From assembly GCF_900105325.1 (NCBI RefSeq), contig NZ_FNSU01000001.1, forward strand, positions 930,001 to 994,000: DNA of 64,000 nt, read 5' to 3'. Made by a program: the position numbers and the translations under genes. Shown here piece by piece: positions 1-9,424 of the stretch. Under the pieces are notes generated by a model. That model had not been told where the DNA came from. It did no database searches and saw only the letters and a program-made list of their open reading frames with translations. Within the stretch, counting starts at the first letter, position 1. The number at the start of each line of letters is the position of its first letter. The DNA is from Pseudomonas marginalis (lineage in GTDB: Bacteria > Pseudomonadota > Gammaproteobacteria > Pseudomonadales > Pseudomonadaceae).

Positions 1-2049
1 GGTTTCGCCATCGACCTTGCCGGTGTTCTGCACCGTGACGCTGGCGTCGAGCTTGCCGGTCTTGTTCAGGGTGGTGGACGACAGCGCCATGTCCGACAGG
101 CTGAACGTGGTGTAGCTCAGGCCATAGCCAAACGGGAACAGCGGCCCGGTGGTGTCATCGAAGTACTGTGAGGTGTAGTTGCCCGGCTTGCCTGGGGTGA
201 ATGGCCGGCCGATGGTCAGGTGGTTGTAGTAGGTCGGAATCTGCCCCACGGAGCGTGGGAAGGTGATCGGCAGCTTGCCCGATGGGTTGTAGTCACCGAA
301 CAGCACGTCGGCGATGGCGTTGCCGCCTTCGGTACCGGCGAACCAGGTTTCCAGGATCGCGTCGGCTTGTTGTTTCTCTTCCAGGATCGACAGCGGGCGG
401 CCGTTCATCAGTACCAGCACCAGCGGTTTGCCGGTGGCTTTCAGGGCCTTGATCAGGTCGCGCTGGCTTTGCGGGATATTCAGGTCGGTGCGGCTGGAGG
501 ATTCGTGGGACATGCCACGGGATTCACCCACGGCGGCCACCACCACGTCGGCATCCTTGGCGGCCTTGACCGCTTCATCGATCATCACCTGGGCCGGGCG
601 GGTGTCATCCACCACTTCCGGGGCATCGAAGTTGAGGAAGTTGAGGTAGTCGACCACCGCCTTGTCGTTGGTGATGTTGGCGCCACGGGCGTAGATGATC
701 TTGCCTTTTTCGCCGATAACCGCGTTCATGCCGTCAAGCAGCGTGACCGATTGTTCCGGCTTGCCGGCCGCCGCCCAACTGCCCATCATGTCGATCGGCG
801 CCTTGGCCAGTGGGCCCACGAGCGCGATGGTCGCGGACTTTTTCAGCGGCAGGGCGTCGTTCTGGTTCTTCAGCAGCACCAGGCTGCGGCGCGCCACATC
901 ACGGGCCTCGGCACGGTGCAGACGGCTTTCGGCGTAAGTGTCGGCCGGGTCATCCTCGGCCTTGCCGATGCGCAGGTACGGGTCTTTGAACAGGCCCATG
1001 TCGTACTTGGCGCCGAGCACTTCACGCACGGCGTTGTCGATGTCGCTCTGTTCGATCTCGCCGGACTTGAGCAGCCCCGGCAATTCCTTGCCGTACAACG
1101 AGTCGTTCATGCTCATGTCGATGCCGGCCTTGATCGCCAGCTTGGCGGCTTCGCGCCCGTCCTTGGCCACGCCGTGCTTGATCAGCTCGAATATCGCGCC
1201 GTGGTCGCTGACGGCCAGGCCCTTGAAGCCCCAGTCCTTGCGCAAGAGGTCGTTCATCAGCCAGGTGTTGGCGGTGGCGGGCACGCCATTGATCGAGTTC
1301 AGCGCCACCATCACGCCGCCGGAACCGGCCTTGATCGCCGCGTGGTACGGCGGCAGGTAGTCCTGGTACATCTTGACCGGGCTCATGTCGACCACGTTGT
1401 AGTCACGCCCGCCTTCCACTGCGCCGTAGAGGGCGAAGTGCTTGACGCTGGCCATGATGCTGTCGGCATTCGCGGGGCTGGCGCCCTGGAAGGCCTTGAC
1501 CATCACCTCGGCAATGCGCGAGACCAGATAGGTGTCTTCACCGAAACCTTCGGACGTGCGACCCCAGCGCGGGTCGCGGGAGATATCGACCATCGGTGCA
1601 AAGGTGATGTCGAGGCTGTCGGCGGCGGCTTCGTGGGCGGCGATGCGTCCGGAGCGGCCGATGGCGTCCATGTCCCAGCTGGAGGCCAGGGCCAGGCTGA
1701 TCGGGAAGATCGTGCGGTGGCCGTGGATCACGTCATAGGCGAAGAACATCGGGATCTTCAAGCGGCTGCGCATGGCCGCGTCCTGCATCGGACGGTTTTC
1801 CGGGCGGGTGATGGAATTGAACGTGCCACCGATGCGGCCAGCGGCGATTTCCTTGCGGATCAGCTCACGGGGCATTTCCGGGCCGATGCTGATCAGGCGC
1901 AACTGGCCGATCTTTTCGTCCAGGGTCATCTGCTTGAGCAGGTCGCTGACGAAAGCGTCCTTGTCCTTAAGCGCAGCAGGCTTTGTTTCTGCCCAGACGG
2001 GGTGGGTGGCCAGCGTGGCAACAAGGCCGAGCAAACACAGCTTCTTCAT
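1..2049 (-). CDS. bglX: periplasmic beta-glucosidase BglX, 3' end outside window
   Basis: This is a glycoside hydrolase family 3 beta-glucosidase that removes terminal glucose from beta-glucosides in the periplasm. The first 683 codons are present and the frame is still open at the window edge, so roughly 80 C-terminal residues are missing compared with the usual length of about 760. A Sec signal peptide (MKKLCLLGLVATLATHPVWA) is followed by the GH3 N-terminal barrel. The catalytic nucleophile is Asp282 in the motif VSDHGA. The last visible residues belong to the C-terminal fibronectin III-like domain. AAAGGA lies just upstream of the ATG and supports this start. It is divergent from the lemA-like gene. 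The family is certain; the natural substrate is not known. Confidence 0.95.
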   Translation of the reverse strand, partial: MKKLCLLGLVATLATHPVWAETKPAALKDKDAFVSDLLKQMTLDEKIGQLRLISIGPEMPRELIRKEIAAGRIGGTFNSITRPENRPMQDAAMRSRLKIPMFFAYDVIHGHRTIFPISLALASSWDMDAIGRSGRIAAHEAAADSLDITFAPMVDISRDPRWGRTSEGFGEDTYLVSRIAEVMVKAFQGASPANADSIMASVKHFALYGAVEGGRDYNVVDMSPVKMYQDYLPPYHAAIKAGSGGVMVALNSINGVPATANTWLMNDLLRKDWGFKGLAVSDHGAIFELIKHGVAKDGREAAKLAIKAGIDMSMNDSLYGKELPGLLKSGEIEQSDIDNAVREVLGAKYDMGLFKDPYLRIGKAEDDPADTYAESRLHRAEARDVARRSLVLLKNQNDALPLKKSATIALVGPLAKAPIDMMGSWAAAGKPEQSVTLLDGMNAVIGEKGKIIYARGANITNDKAVVDYLNFLNFDAPEVVDDTRPAQVMIDEAVKAAKDADVVVAAVGESRGMSHESSSRTDLNIPQSQRDLIKALKATGKPLVLVLMNGRPLSILEEKQQADAILETWFAGTEGGNAIADVLFGDYNPSGKLPITFPRSVGQIPTYYNHLTIGRPFTPGKPGNYTSQYFDDTTGPLFPFGYGLSYTTFSLSDMALSSTTLNKTGKLDASVTVQNTGKVDGET

Positions 2050-2287
2050 GAATATCCTTTTTCGGCTCACTGCACAGCGCTTGGGCTGATCGGCCAAAAT
2101 GTGGGGAGCGTCTATTGTTGTTCGGGTGTTGTTCAGATAAATGCAGCACACTCTGAACTCTTTATCGCGCTGGGCATCTTTGTAGCTGATTGGCTCGATG
2201 CATTCCAGTGGTGGCGGATTATGCCCCAAGCGTGTGGTTTTTAGGGTTAGTCGTCATATTCCATCCAGTTTGGGCAGGAGAAACACC

Positions 2288-2899
2288 ATGCAAGCAGCAC
2301 AACATTCCCGCTGGGGCCTCAAGGCCGCGGCTTTGCTATTGATCAGCACAGTATTGAGCGGCTGCGGCATCAATAACATCCCGACCCTGGACGAACAGGC
2401 CAAGGCGGCCTGGGGCCAGGTGCAGAACCAGTACCAGCGCCGCGCCGACCTGATCCCCAACCTGGTGGAAGTGGTCAAGGGTTACGCCGCCCATGAGCAA
2501 GACACCCTGACCGCCGTGATCGAGGCGCGTGCCAAGGCCACCTCGATCCAGGTGGATGCCAGCACCCTGGACAACCCGGAAAAACTCAAGCAGTTCCAGC
2601 AGGCCCAAGACGGTTTGAGCGGTGCCCTCAGCCGCTTGATGGTGGTGTCCGAGCGCTACCCGGACCTGAAGGCCAACCAGAACTTCCTGGCCCTGCAATC
2701 CCAGCTCGAGGGCACCGAAAATCGCATCGCCGTGGCCCGTCGTGATTTCATCCAGGCCGTGCAGGCGTACAACACCGAGATCCGCACCTTCCCTGGTCGC
2801 CTGTGGCACAGCGTGATGTACAGCGACCTGCCGATCCGCGCCACCTTTGAAGCCACCAGTGCCGATGCCGATAAAGCGCCGCAAGTGAAGTTCAAATAA
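2288..2899 (+). CDS. LemA family lipoprotein
   Basis: LemA family proteins are small envelope proteins with a single N-terminal membrane anchor and a helical-bundle domain. Their biochemical role is unclear. The 203-residue product begins with a lipoprotein-type signal with the lipobox LSGC, so the mature protein is probably acylated. The helical core contains the family motif YQRRADLIPNLVEVVKGYA. The ATG at 2288 was chosen because GGAG lies 7 to 10 bases upstream; a longer open frame upstream lacks such a site. Two TPM-domain genes follow closely, an arrangement common in proteobacteria and suggestive of a shared envelope function. Confidence 0.93.
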   Translation: MQAAQHSRWGLKAAALLLISTVLSGCGINNIPTLDEQAKAAWGQVQNQYQRRADLIPNLVEVVKGYAAHEQDTLTAVIEARAKATSIQVDASTLDNPEKLKQFQQAQDGLSGALSRLMVVSERYPDLKANQNFLALQSQLEGTENRIAVARRDFIQAVQAYNTEIRTFPGRLWHSVMYSDLPIRATFEATSADADKAPQVKFK

Positions 2900-2917
2900 G
2901 GCTGCACTGAGGTGTCG

Positions 2918-3646
2918 ATGCGTTTATTACGGATAGGCCTGGCGCTATGGATGCTGGCCTGCGTGGGTGTGGCCCAGGCGGCGCTGACGTTCCCGGCGTT
3001 GAGCGGACGGGTGGTGGACACCGCCCAGATGATCGACCCGGCCACGCGCGAGCACATCACCCAGCAGTTGCAGGCGCTGGAGCAGAGCCGTGGCGACCAG
3101 ATCGTGGTGGTCACGGTGCCCGACCTGCAGGGCGTGCCCATCGAGGACTACGGTTACCAGCTGGGTCGCCAGTGGGGCATCGGCCAGAAGGGCAAGGACA
3201 ACGGCGCGTTGCTGATCGTCGCCCGTGACGAGCGCACGTTGCGCATCGAAGTCGGCTATGGCCTTGAAGGCGTGCTCACCGATGCGCAGTCCTGGGTGAT
3301 CATCAACCAGGTGATTGCCCCCAAGTTCAAGGCCGGCAATTTCAGCCAGGGCATCAGCGACGGCGTGGCGGCGATGGTGCAGGTGGTCGGCGGTGAACCG
3401 CTGGCGGTGCCGGCGCATGTGGCGGATGCCAACTTTGCCAAGGATAATCCCGGCTTTTCCATCGGCCTGTTCATCCTGCTGATCGGCGTGTTGTGGCTGT
3501 GCAATCGCATGGGCCTGCCGGTGGGCGCGATCCTTTTGGCGATCCTCAGCAGCAGTGGACGCGGCGGCGGTGGCGGGGGAGGTGGCGGCGGTTTCCGAGG
3601 CGGCGGTGGTGGCTTCGGCGGCGGCGGCGCGTCGGGCGGCTGGTAA
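2918..3646 (+). CDS. TPM-domain membrane protein with glycine-rich tail (YgcG type)
   Basis: This 242-residue protein has a signal peptide (cleavage near AQA/ALTF), a periplasmic TPM domain at about residues 28 to 150, a transmembrane helix near 180 to 205, and a C-terminal tail made almost only of glycine, with a few arginine, phenylalanine and serine residues. TPM domains occur in acid-phosphatase-like thylakoid proteins and in many bacterial envelope proteins of unknown role. The ATG at 2918 was preferred over GTG at 2912 because the AGG of TGAGGTG overlaps the GTG. The gene lies 18 bases after the LemA gene and is probably co-transcribed with it. The glycine tail is typical of the YgcG-like branch. 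Confidence 0.88.
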   Translation: MRLLRIGLALWMLACVGVAQAALTFPALSGRVVDTAQMIDPATREHITQQLQALEQSRGDQIVVVTVPDLQGVPIEDYGYQLGRQWGIGQKGKDNGALLIVARDERTLRIEVGYGLEGVLTDAQSWVIINQVIAPKFKAGNFSQGISDGVAAMVQVVGGEPLAVPAHVADANFAKDNPGFSIGLFILLIGVLWLCNRMGLPVGAILLAILSSSGRGGGGGGGGGGFRGGGGGFGGGGASGGW

Positions 3647-3674
3647 TGACAATAACTAGAGAGCAACTACAACC

Positions 3675-4292
3675 ATGGCATTACTGACTGAACACGAGCA
3701 GCGCCAAGTCGCCGAAGCGATTGCCCGGGTCGAAAAAACCACCGACGCCGAACTGGTCACCGTGCTGGCGGCCCGCGCCGACGATTACGCCTACATCCCC
3801 CTGCTGTGGGCCAGCCTGATCGCCTTGGTGGTACCGGGCGTGGTGCATTACCTGTCGGGCTACCTGACCATGTACACCTTGCTGTTGGCGCAGTGGGCGA
3901 CGTTCATCGTGTTGTGCCTGCTGTTTCGCCTGCCCAAGGTGACCACCCGCCTGATCCCGCGCTCGGTACGCCATTGGCGCGCCTCCAACCTCGCGCGCCG
4001 GCAGTTCCTGGAGCAGAACCTGCACCACACCCTGGGCAGTACCGGGGTGCTGATTTTTGTCAGCGAAGCGGAGCGTTATGTGGAAATCCTGGTGGACGAA
4101 GGTATCTCCAAGCGCCTGGATAACAGCAGTTGGGATGCCATCGTCAAGGCGTTTACGCAGCAGGTGAAACAGGGGCAGACGCTGGCTGGGTTTATTGCCT
4201 GTATCGAGGCGTGTGGCGAGTTGTTGAAGGTGCATGTACCGGTGACACACGCCCGGAATGAACTGCCAAATCGCCTGGTCGTACTCGAATAG
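3675..4292 (+). CDS. TPM-domain protein with two transmembrane helices
   Basis: This is a second TPM-family protein of 205 residues, lacking a signal peptide. An N-terminal segment (EHEQRQVAEAIARVEKTTDAE) is followed by two hydrophobic helices at about residues 38 to 80. The C-terminal half carries the TPM core (VLIFVSEAERYVEILVDEGI). It is the third gene of the LemA/TPM/TPM set and starts 28 bases after the preceding stop. The trio is a conserved module in gamma-proteobacteria. Its function is not established, so none is assigned here. Confidence 0.88.
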   Translation: MALLTEHEQRQVAEAIARVEKTTDAELVTVLAARADDYAYIPLLWASLIALVVPGVVHYLSGYLTMYTLLLAQWATFIVLCLLFRLPKVTTRLIPRSVRHWRASNLARRQFLEQNLHHTLGSTGVLIFVSEAERYVEILVDEGISKRLDNSSWDAIVKAFTQQVKQGQTLAGFIACIEACGELLKVHVPVTHARNELPNRLVVLE

Positions 4293-4313
4293 AACATCCA
4301 GCACCGGAGATCA

Positions 4314-4330
4314 AATGTGGGAGGGGGCAG
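4314..4330. repeat. partial REP-like sequence
   Basis: AATGTGGGAGGGGGCAG matches the first half of a REP type (GTGGGAGGGGGC...) seen, in variant form, at three other places in this window. Only one arm is visible here, so it may be a decayed copy. Confidence 0.4.
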
Positions 4331-4413
4331 TACCGTTGATCAAATAACCCCGTGCCCTGAACCCCCATCCCCCCTAAAATGCCCGGCATTCCCTGCCCGA
4401 GGCGTTTTTGTTC

Positions 4414-5631
4414 ATGTCCGTTACCGCTCAACCTGCCAGCCCCGCGCCGGATCATCACGCCCAGTTCATCGAACTGTTGAGCACAAGCCTTGCGCAGAAC
4501 GCCTTTATCAAGCTGGTGCTGGCCAAATACGTCGGCGACGAAGCCGAGTTGCAGCGGCTGATCATCAAGGCGGTGACCGTCAAGGAGCAGCCGTGCCTGT
4601 CCTTCGTCTACCGCTACAAGACCCGCGACATCACCAAGAACTTGGCGCTGGCCGACGGCGTGGCGGCGATTGCCGCGTTGCTGCCGGGCTCGTTCAAGAA
4701 CGCGCACCTGCTGTCGCTGACCGACGAAGCCCAATTGGAATACAGCAAGAAGAACAAAAGCTCGCTGTTCAGGAGCAAGACTCAGCAACTGCGCGAGGCG
4801 CCATCGGCTGAGCATAACCGTGAGAAGCATCGCTTCCTCGACCTGAGCCGGCCATTCCTCGCCGACCTGGGCGTGACCGACGCCAAGCAGGCGCTGATCC
4901 CGTCGATGTCGCGCAAGTGGAAGCAGATCAACAAATTCATCGAAGTGTTCAGCCATGCGCTGACCTCCTCACCGCTGAGGCTGGACCAACCGGTGCGCGT
5001 CGCCGATTTCGGTTCGGGCAAGGGCTACCTCACGTTTGCGATCCACGACTACCTGCGCAACACCCTCAAGGCCGAAGGCGAAGTCACCGGCGTCGAGTTG
5101 CGCGAAGACATGGTGACCCTGTGCAACACCGCCGCGGCCCGACTGGAGCACCCCGGGCTGGTGTTCAAATGTGGTGATGTGCGCAGCGTGGCGCCCAGCG
5201 AACTGGACGTGATGATCGCCCTGCATGCCTGTGACGTCGCCACCGATTACGCGATCCACACCGGCATTCGTTCCGGCGCATCGATCATCATGTGCTCGCC
5301 GTGCTGCCATAAGCAGATTCGCCTGCAGATCCAGAGCCCGGCGCTGCTCAAGCCGATGCTGCAATATGGCCTGCACCTGGGCCAGCAGGCGGAAATGGTC
5401 ACCGACAGCTTGCGTGCGTTGTTCCTCGAAGCCTGCGGCTACGAGACCAAGGTGTTCGAGTTCATCTCCCTGGAGCACACCAACAAGAACAAGATGATCC
5501 TGGCGGTCAAGCGTGCGGAGCCGGTGGACAACGCGCAGTTGCTGGAGAGAATCCAGGAGTTGAAGGCGTTCTATCACATCTGCGAACACTGCTTGGAAAC
5601 CCTGCTGCGCGCGGATGGCTACCTGATCTGA
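4414..5631 (+). CDS. class I SAM-dependent methyltransferase
   Basis: The 405-residue protein has a helical N-terminal region followed by a Rossmann-type methyltransferase domain. Motif I is VADFGSGKGYLTFA at about residues 195 to 208, followed by an acidic loop (GVELREDM) and the motif ALHACDVATDYAI. A cysteine-rich stretch (CSPCCHKQ) follows, resembling the Methyltransf_32 / METTL25-like group that methylates RNA or protein. The substrate is unknown. ATG at 4414 was chosen; TTG at 4408 is two codons upstream and better spaced from GAGG, so the exact start is uncertain. Confidence 0.85.
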   Translation: MSVTAQPASPAPDHHAQFIELLSTSLAQNAFIKLVLAKYVGDEAELQRLIIKAVTVKEQPCLSFVYRYKTRDITKNLALADGVAAIAALLPGSFKNAHLLSLTDEAQLEYSKKNKSSLFRSKTQQLREAPSAEHNREKHRFLDLSRPFLADLGVTDAKQALIPSMSRKWKQINKFIEVFSHALTSSPLRLDQPVRVADFGSGKGYLTFAIHDYLRNTLKAEGEVTGVELREDMVTLCNTAAARLEHPGLVFKCGDVRSVAPSELDVMIALHACDVATDYAIHTGIRSGASIIMCSPCCHKQIRLQIQSPALLKPMLQYGLHLGQQAEMVTDSLRALFLEACGYETKVFEFISLEHTNKNKMILAVKRAEPVDNAQLLERIQELKAFYHICEHCLETLLRADGYLI

Positions 5632-5642
5632 CCGCCGCCCAC

Positions 5643-5742
5643 TGTAGGAGCGAGCTTGCTCGCGAAAAGCCTGAGAGCACCGCAGGCTTTCAGGTTTCCC
5701 GCGTTATCGTTAGCGACCTTCGCGAGCAAGCTCGCTCCTACA
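5643..5742. repeat. REPIN: two inverted REP sequences
   Basis: Two 24-base copies of TGTAGGAGCGAGCTTGCTCG plus CGAA face each other (5643-5666 and 5719-5742), separated by about 52 bases, the form of a Pseudomonas REPIN. The second copy lies inside the 3' end of the EamA gene and encodes its last residues. The loop shares CGCGTTATCGTT with the REPIN near 52.95 kb in the opposite orientation. REPINs are mobilised in trans by RAYT transposases; no RAYT gene is in the window. Confidence 0.9.
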
Positions 5743-6624
5743 GGGAGCTGGTGCCGGCTGCACCGCGGTCTTGCGCCCGAGCATCACCGTGACGATGACC
5801 CCACAGGCAAACACCCAGGTAATCGGCTCGATATGTTCACCAAAGAACAGCGCCGAAAACGCGATGGTGAAGAAGATCTGCAACAGCTGAGTCTGGCTGA
5901 CCCGCGCAATGCCGCCCATGGCCAACCCCGCGTACCAGGCGAAGAAGCCCAGGAACTGCGAGAACAGCGACACATAACCAAAGGCCCACCAGGCGCGCAT
6001 CGAGACCGCGCCTTGGTGCTGCGCCGCCAGGTACCACACCGGGCCGATCAACACCGGCGTGGACAGCACCAGCGCCCAGCAGATCACCTGCCAGCCGCCC
6101 ATCTCCTTGGCCAACCGGCCGCCTTCGGCATAGCCCAGGCCACCCACGGCTATCGCGCCGAGCATCAATAAATCGCCGGCCTGGATACTGCCGGCGCCGG
6201 TGATCAATGCATAACTCAACACCAACCCGCTGCCGAGCGCCGCGCAGGCCCAGAAGGCTTTGGACGGCCGCTCATGGGACAGCCACGCCGCATACAGCGC
6301 CACGCACAGCGGTTGCAGGCCATTGACCAGTGCGCCATGGGAGGCCGGCAAGGTTTGCATGGCCCACGCCGACAGCACCGGGAAGCCCAGAATCACCCCC
6401 GCAATGACCAGGCACAAACCCCGTACCTGGCGCCAGGTCGGCCAGCGCTCGCGGCGCCACAGCAACAGCGCCGCCGCCGGGACCGCCGCGAACAAGGCAC
6501 GGCCCAGGCCGTTGAGCAACGGGTGGATCTCCTGCACCACGATACGGGTGAAGGGCAGGGTCAGGCTGAAGATGATGACACCCAGCAGGCCGAGGGCCAT
6601 GCCGGTGTTTTCGCGCGAGCTCAT
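5710..6624 (-). CDS. EamA-family (DMT) exporter with REP-encoded C-terminus
   Basis: The 304-residue protein has about ten hydrophobic helices in two EamA repeats, typical of drug/metabolite transporters of the inner membrane. The substrate is unknown. The ATG at 6624 begins MSSRENTGMALG; an upstream TTG in frame has no support. The last eleven codons come from a REP half-site, giving the tail CRSELAREGR, so the ancestral stop was probably lost or bypassed when the repeat inserted. The tail lies after the last membrane helix and is probably tolerated. Confidence 0.87.
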   Translation of the reverse strand: MSSRENTGMALGLLGVIIFSLTLPFTRIVVQEIHPLLNGLGRALFAAVPAAALLLWRRERWPTWRQVRGLCLVIAGVILGFPVLSAWAMQTLPASHGALVNGLQPLCVALYAAWLSHERPSKAFWACAALGSGLVLSYALITGAGSIQAGDLLMLGAIAVGGLGYAEGGRLAKEMGGWQVICWALVLSTPVLIGPVWYLAAQHQGAVSMRAWWAFGYVSLFSQFLGFFAWYAGLAMGGIARVSQTQLLQIFFTIAFSALFFGEHIEPITWVFACGVIVTVMLGRKTAVQPAPAPCRSELAREGR

Positions 6625-6726
6625 GGGCGGGATCCGAAATCCAGAGGGCTTCAAGGGAAGCCCATCTAGCCACAACCCCCGCCGATTGAGGGCCTACAGC
6701 TGGGTGCGGATTTATCCGTACAGTTT

Positions 6727-9297
6727 TCAGAAGAAGCGCGTGATGCTGATCTTGGCGTTGCGGCCTTCGCTGTAGACACCTTCCCCGCTGAGCGCCGGCT
6801 GGTAGCTGCGGTTGAACAGGTTGTCGACAGTGAAGTTGACCTCGGTGCCCTTTAGGCCGGCCTGCTGCGGTTTCCAGTTGGCGAACAGGCCTTGGGTGTC
6901 ATAGCTGGCGTTCTCAGTCTGGTCGTAGATAAAGTCACCAATGGTCGAATTCAAGCCGCCAGCGTAGATGTCTGTAGGCACGCGGTCGGTCTTGCGCACG
7001 AACTGGCCCTGCCAGCCCACCTGTGCATCCCAGCTCGGGATCTTGGTGCCCAGCACCACCACCCATTTGGCCGGTGGAATGTCCCGCGCCCACACGTGTC
7101 GGTCGGTTGCCCACGGGTTGGTATAGGGGTTATCGCGTTTGCCCGTAGCCCAGGAGTAAGTCAGGGAGCCGAACACGTACGTTGAGTCGTAGTAGCTTTC
7201 CAGCTCCACGCCCTTGATGGTCATGCCGCCCACATTGCGATAGTTGGTCCTGGAGGCCGTGTCGTTGCACACCGTATCGATATTGCCCGGCACCGTCATT
7301 TGCCGTTCACAGCCGATGCCGGTGGCCTTCATGATCTCGTCTTCGATGCGGTTGTGAAACAGCGTGGTGCGCAACTGCAGGTCATCGCCGTGGGTTAAGA
7401 CGCCGGAGAAGTGAGTCACGTTGCCCGCCGTAATCGCAGTGATGCGCTCTGGGTCGAGGTTGAGGCTTGTGGCGCTGCGGGTGCTGGCGGCGCCCTGGAC
7501 TTCGTACTGTTCATCGATGACCGGCGCACGCCATGTGCGATTCCAGCTGGCGAAGAAGGCCACATCCGGGGTCAGGTTCCAGAACGCGGCCAGGCGCGGC
7601 GACCAGCCGGTGTAGGTGCGGTCGCTGTAGTCATGGCCGACGCTCGGGTCCGGGTTGCTGTAGTACGGCGCATCGTTGGCTTCGCCGCGATTGCGCACGT
7701 GGTCATAGCGCAGGGACGGGGTGATGGTCAGATCGCCGAGGGTCACGGCGTCCTGGAGGTAAAACGAGTGGGTATCGGCCTTGCCGTGGGGCATGAAATA
7801 CGGCTGGAAATGCCCGTAGTTGTATCTTGCGGTGTTGTAGGTAGCGCCCGGCATCCAGCTTTCGGTTTCTCGATTGTGCTTGCGAATCTGCACGCCGGCG
7901 GTCACCGCATGTTCCAGTGGGCCGGTGGTCAGCAGACTGATATTACGCAGTTCAAGGAGGCGATCGGAGTATGAAGTTTCCATCTTGCGCCCACCGGTGC
8001 TCAGGCCAATGACTGCGTTTTCGCCCCGCTCGTCGGTCTGGTCGGTCTTGGACGCCGAGTAGCTAAGCTTCAGGTCAATCAGCGGGTTGTCCAGCGGCTG
8101 GTATTCGTACTTGCCCGACCAGGTGGTGTCCACCGTTTCGCGGTCGGCCAGAAAACGTTTCAGTGCGCCTTCGTAGCCATATCGGTTGATGGCCGATTGG
8201 TTCGGCGGCGACGGGTAGGATTTCGCTGAGAAGGGCGCCATGCGCTCACTTTTTGCACTGGAGTAGGACAGGCCCATGCTGTGCTCATCCGTAAAATACG
8301 CGTTGAATTTGAACAGCTTGCCTTCTACGTCCTGGGCACTGTTGGGCAGGCGCTTGGGGTTGATCGGGTATTCATTGCGCGGGTCGGGCGGTGTGCCGGC
8401 GAGCTTCAAGTCGCCGCCGTCGCGCTGTGTGAGGTAGATCAGGCCATTCATGCGACCGTCGTTGGTGCGGCCATACACGGCGCCGCTGTACACCTGTTCA
8501 TGGGTGTTGCTGGAGTAACCGTATTTGGTCATGGCCCCGGTGTTACGCCCGTCCTTGAGCAGGTCGGGCGCATCCTTGGTGACCATGTTGACCGTGCCAC
8601 CGAAACCGCCGTTGCCGGTGAAGGGCGAGTAAGGACCTTTCTCCACCTCAATGCTTTTGATCAGTTCAGGCTCGATGAAAACCGTGCCTTGCTGGTAGCG
8701 CTCAAAGCCACTTTTGGTCGCGCCATCCACGGTCATCGGCACATCTTCGGCGTCGCCCATGCCGCGAATATTCATGGTCTGCCCCCCCGGCTTGGGAGAG
8801 CCGCCCATGAATACCCCCGGCAGCGTCTGCAGCAGCGAAGGAATGTTGTCGGGCTGGTAGCGATCAATATCCGCCTGGCTCAGGGTGGAGCGGCCGACGG
8901 TGCTGGAGTCGACCTGATTGCCGGTGCCGATCACGCTCAGGGCGTCCAGCTGGATCGCGCCGCTCTGGGTGGTCTTGGCCTCTTCGGGCTTTACCACGTA
9001 CGTGCTGCCGACCTTGATCAGGGTGAACGCGCCGTTTTTCAGCAGGCTGCGAATCGCAACTTCCGGTGTGAAGTCACCGTTGAGTGCAGGTGCCTGCACG
9101 TTCTTGAGCAGCTCCTCATCGAACAACAGCTGGATCTTCGCCTGCTGCGCTACTTGGCTCAGGGACGTGGCCAGCGCCTGGGCGGGCAGTTGCAAGGTGA
9201 ATGACTCGGCCTGGGCGCTGAGGCTGAACGTCAGGCAGGTGGCGATGAGGGTCGGTCGAAGATACAGGTGCGAAGCGTGGCAAGGCGCGCGAAACAT
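6727..9297 (-). CDS. TonB-dependent outer-membrane receptor with STN signalling domain, probably heme-type (HxuA/HasR-like)
   Basis: The 856-residue receptor has a signal peptide ending near SAQA, an STN (secretin/TonB short N-terminal) domain at about residues 35 to 105 that contacts the anti-sigma factor, a TonB box (DALSVIGTG), a plug domain, and a 22-strand barrel ending in aromatic RFF. The segment WRAP (589-592) followed by SLNLDPERI resembles the FRAP/NPDL boxes of heme and hemoglobin receptors, which argues for heme rather than a siderophore. With the sigma factor and FecR-like gene upstream it matches the hxuIRA organisation. The start at 9297 follows a strong GGGGGA site. No hemophore gene is adjacent. 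Substrate assignment is an inference. Confidence 0.85.
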   Translation of the reverse strand: MFRAPCHASHLYLRPTLIATCLTFSLSAQAESFTLQLPAQALATSLSQVAQQAKIQLLFDEELLKNVQAPALNGDFTPEVAIRSLLKNGAFTLIKVGSTYVVKPEEAKTTQSGAIQLDALSVIGTGNQVDSSTVGRSTLSQADIDRYQPDNIPSLLQTLPGVFMGGSPKPGGQTMNIRGMGDAEDVPMTVDGATKSGFERYQQGTVFIEPELIKSIEVEKGPYSPFTGNGGFGGTVNMVTKDAPDLLKDGRNTGAMTKYGYSSNTHEQVYSGAVYGRTNDGRMNGLIYLTQRDGGDLKLAGTPPDPRNEYPINPKRLPNSAQDVEGKLFKFNAYFTDEHSMGLSYSSAKSERMAPFSAKSYPSPPNQSAINRYGYEGALKRFLADRETVDTTWSGKYEYQPLDNPLIDLKLSYSASKTDQTDERGENAVIGLSTGGRKMETSYSDRLLELRNISLLTTGPLEHAVTAGVQIRKHNRETESWMPGATYNTARYNYGHFQPYFMPHGKADTHSFYLQDAVTLGDLTITPSLRYDHVRNRGEANDAPYYSNPDPSVGHDYSDRTYTGWSPRLAAFWNLTPDVAFFASWNRTWRAPVIDEQYEVQGAASTRSATSLNLDPERITAITAGNVTHFSGVLTHGDDLQLRTTLFHNRIEDEIMKATGIGCERQMTVPGNIDTVCNDTASRTNYRNVGGMTIKGVELESYYDSTYVFGSLTYSWATGKRDNPYTNPWATDRHVWARDIPPAKWVVVLGTKIPSWDAQVGWQGQFVRKTDRVPTDIYAGGLNSTIGDFIYDQTENASYDTQGLFANWKPQQAGLKGTEVNFTVDNLFNRSYQPALSGEGVYSEGRNAKISITRFF

Positions 9298-9389
9298 GGA
9301 ATCCCCCGGAGCGGCCAAATGGCCAAAAAGGTGTGCTGATCAGATGCAGACCGGAGGAAGACGGGGCAGGCAAAAAAATCCACACCTGC

Positions 9390-9409
9390 GAATGCAAAAT
9401 ATTCTCAAA
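9390..9409 (-). promoter_or_regulatory. possible Fur-like site upstream of the TonB receptor
   Basis: GAATGCAAAATATTCTCAAA lies about 95 bases upstream of the receptor start in an AT-rich patch between the anti-sigma gene and the receptor. It partly matches the Pseudomonas Fur box form GAATGATAATAATTCTCATT. An ECF-sigma promoter for the receptor is expected in the same gap. This is a weak match by eye only. Confidence 0.35.
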
Positions 9410-9424
9410 TAAGATTTTCGCAGG

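Noticed and set aside
220..2244. 674-codon open frame on the plus strand
   Set aside because: It is antisense to bglX, whose minus-strand product is a clear GH3 enzyme; the plus-strand product is rich in His, Gly, Val and Arg and matches nothing, as expected from GC-rich shadow frames.
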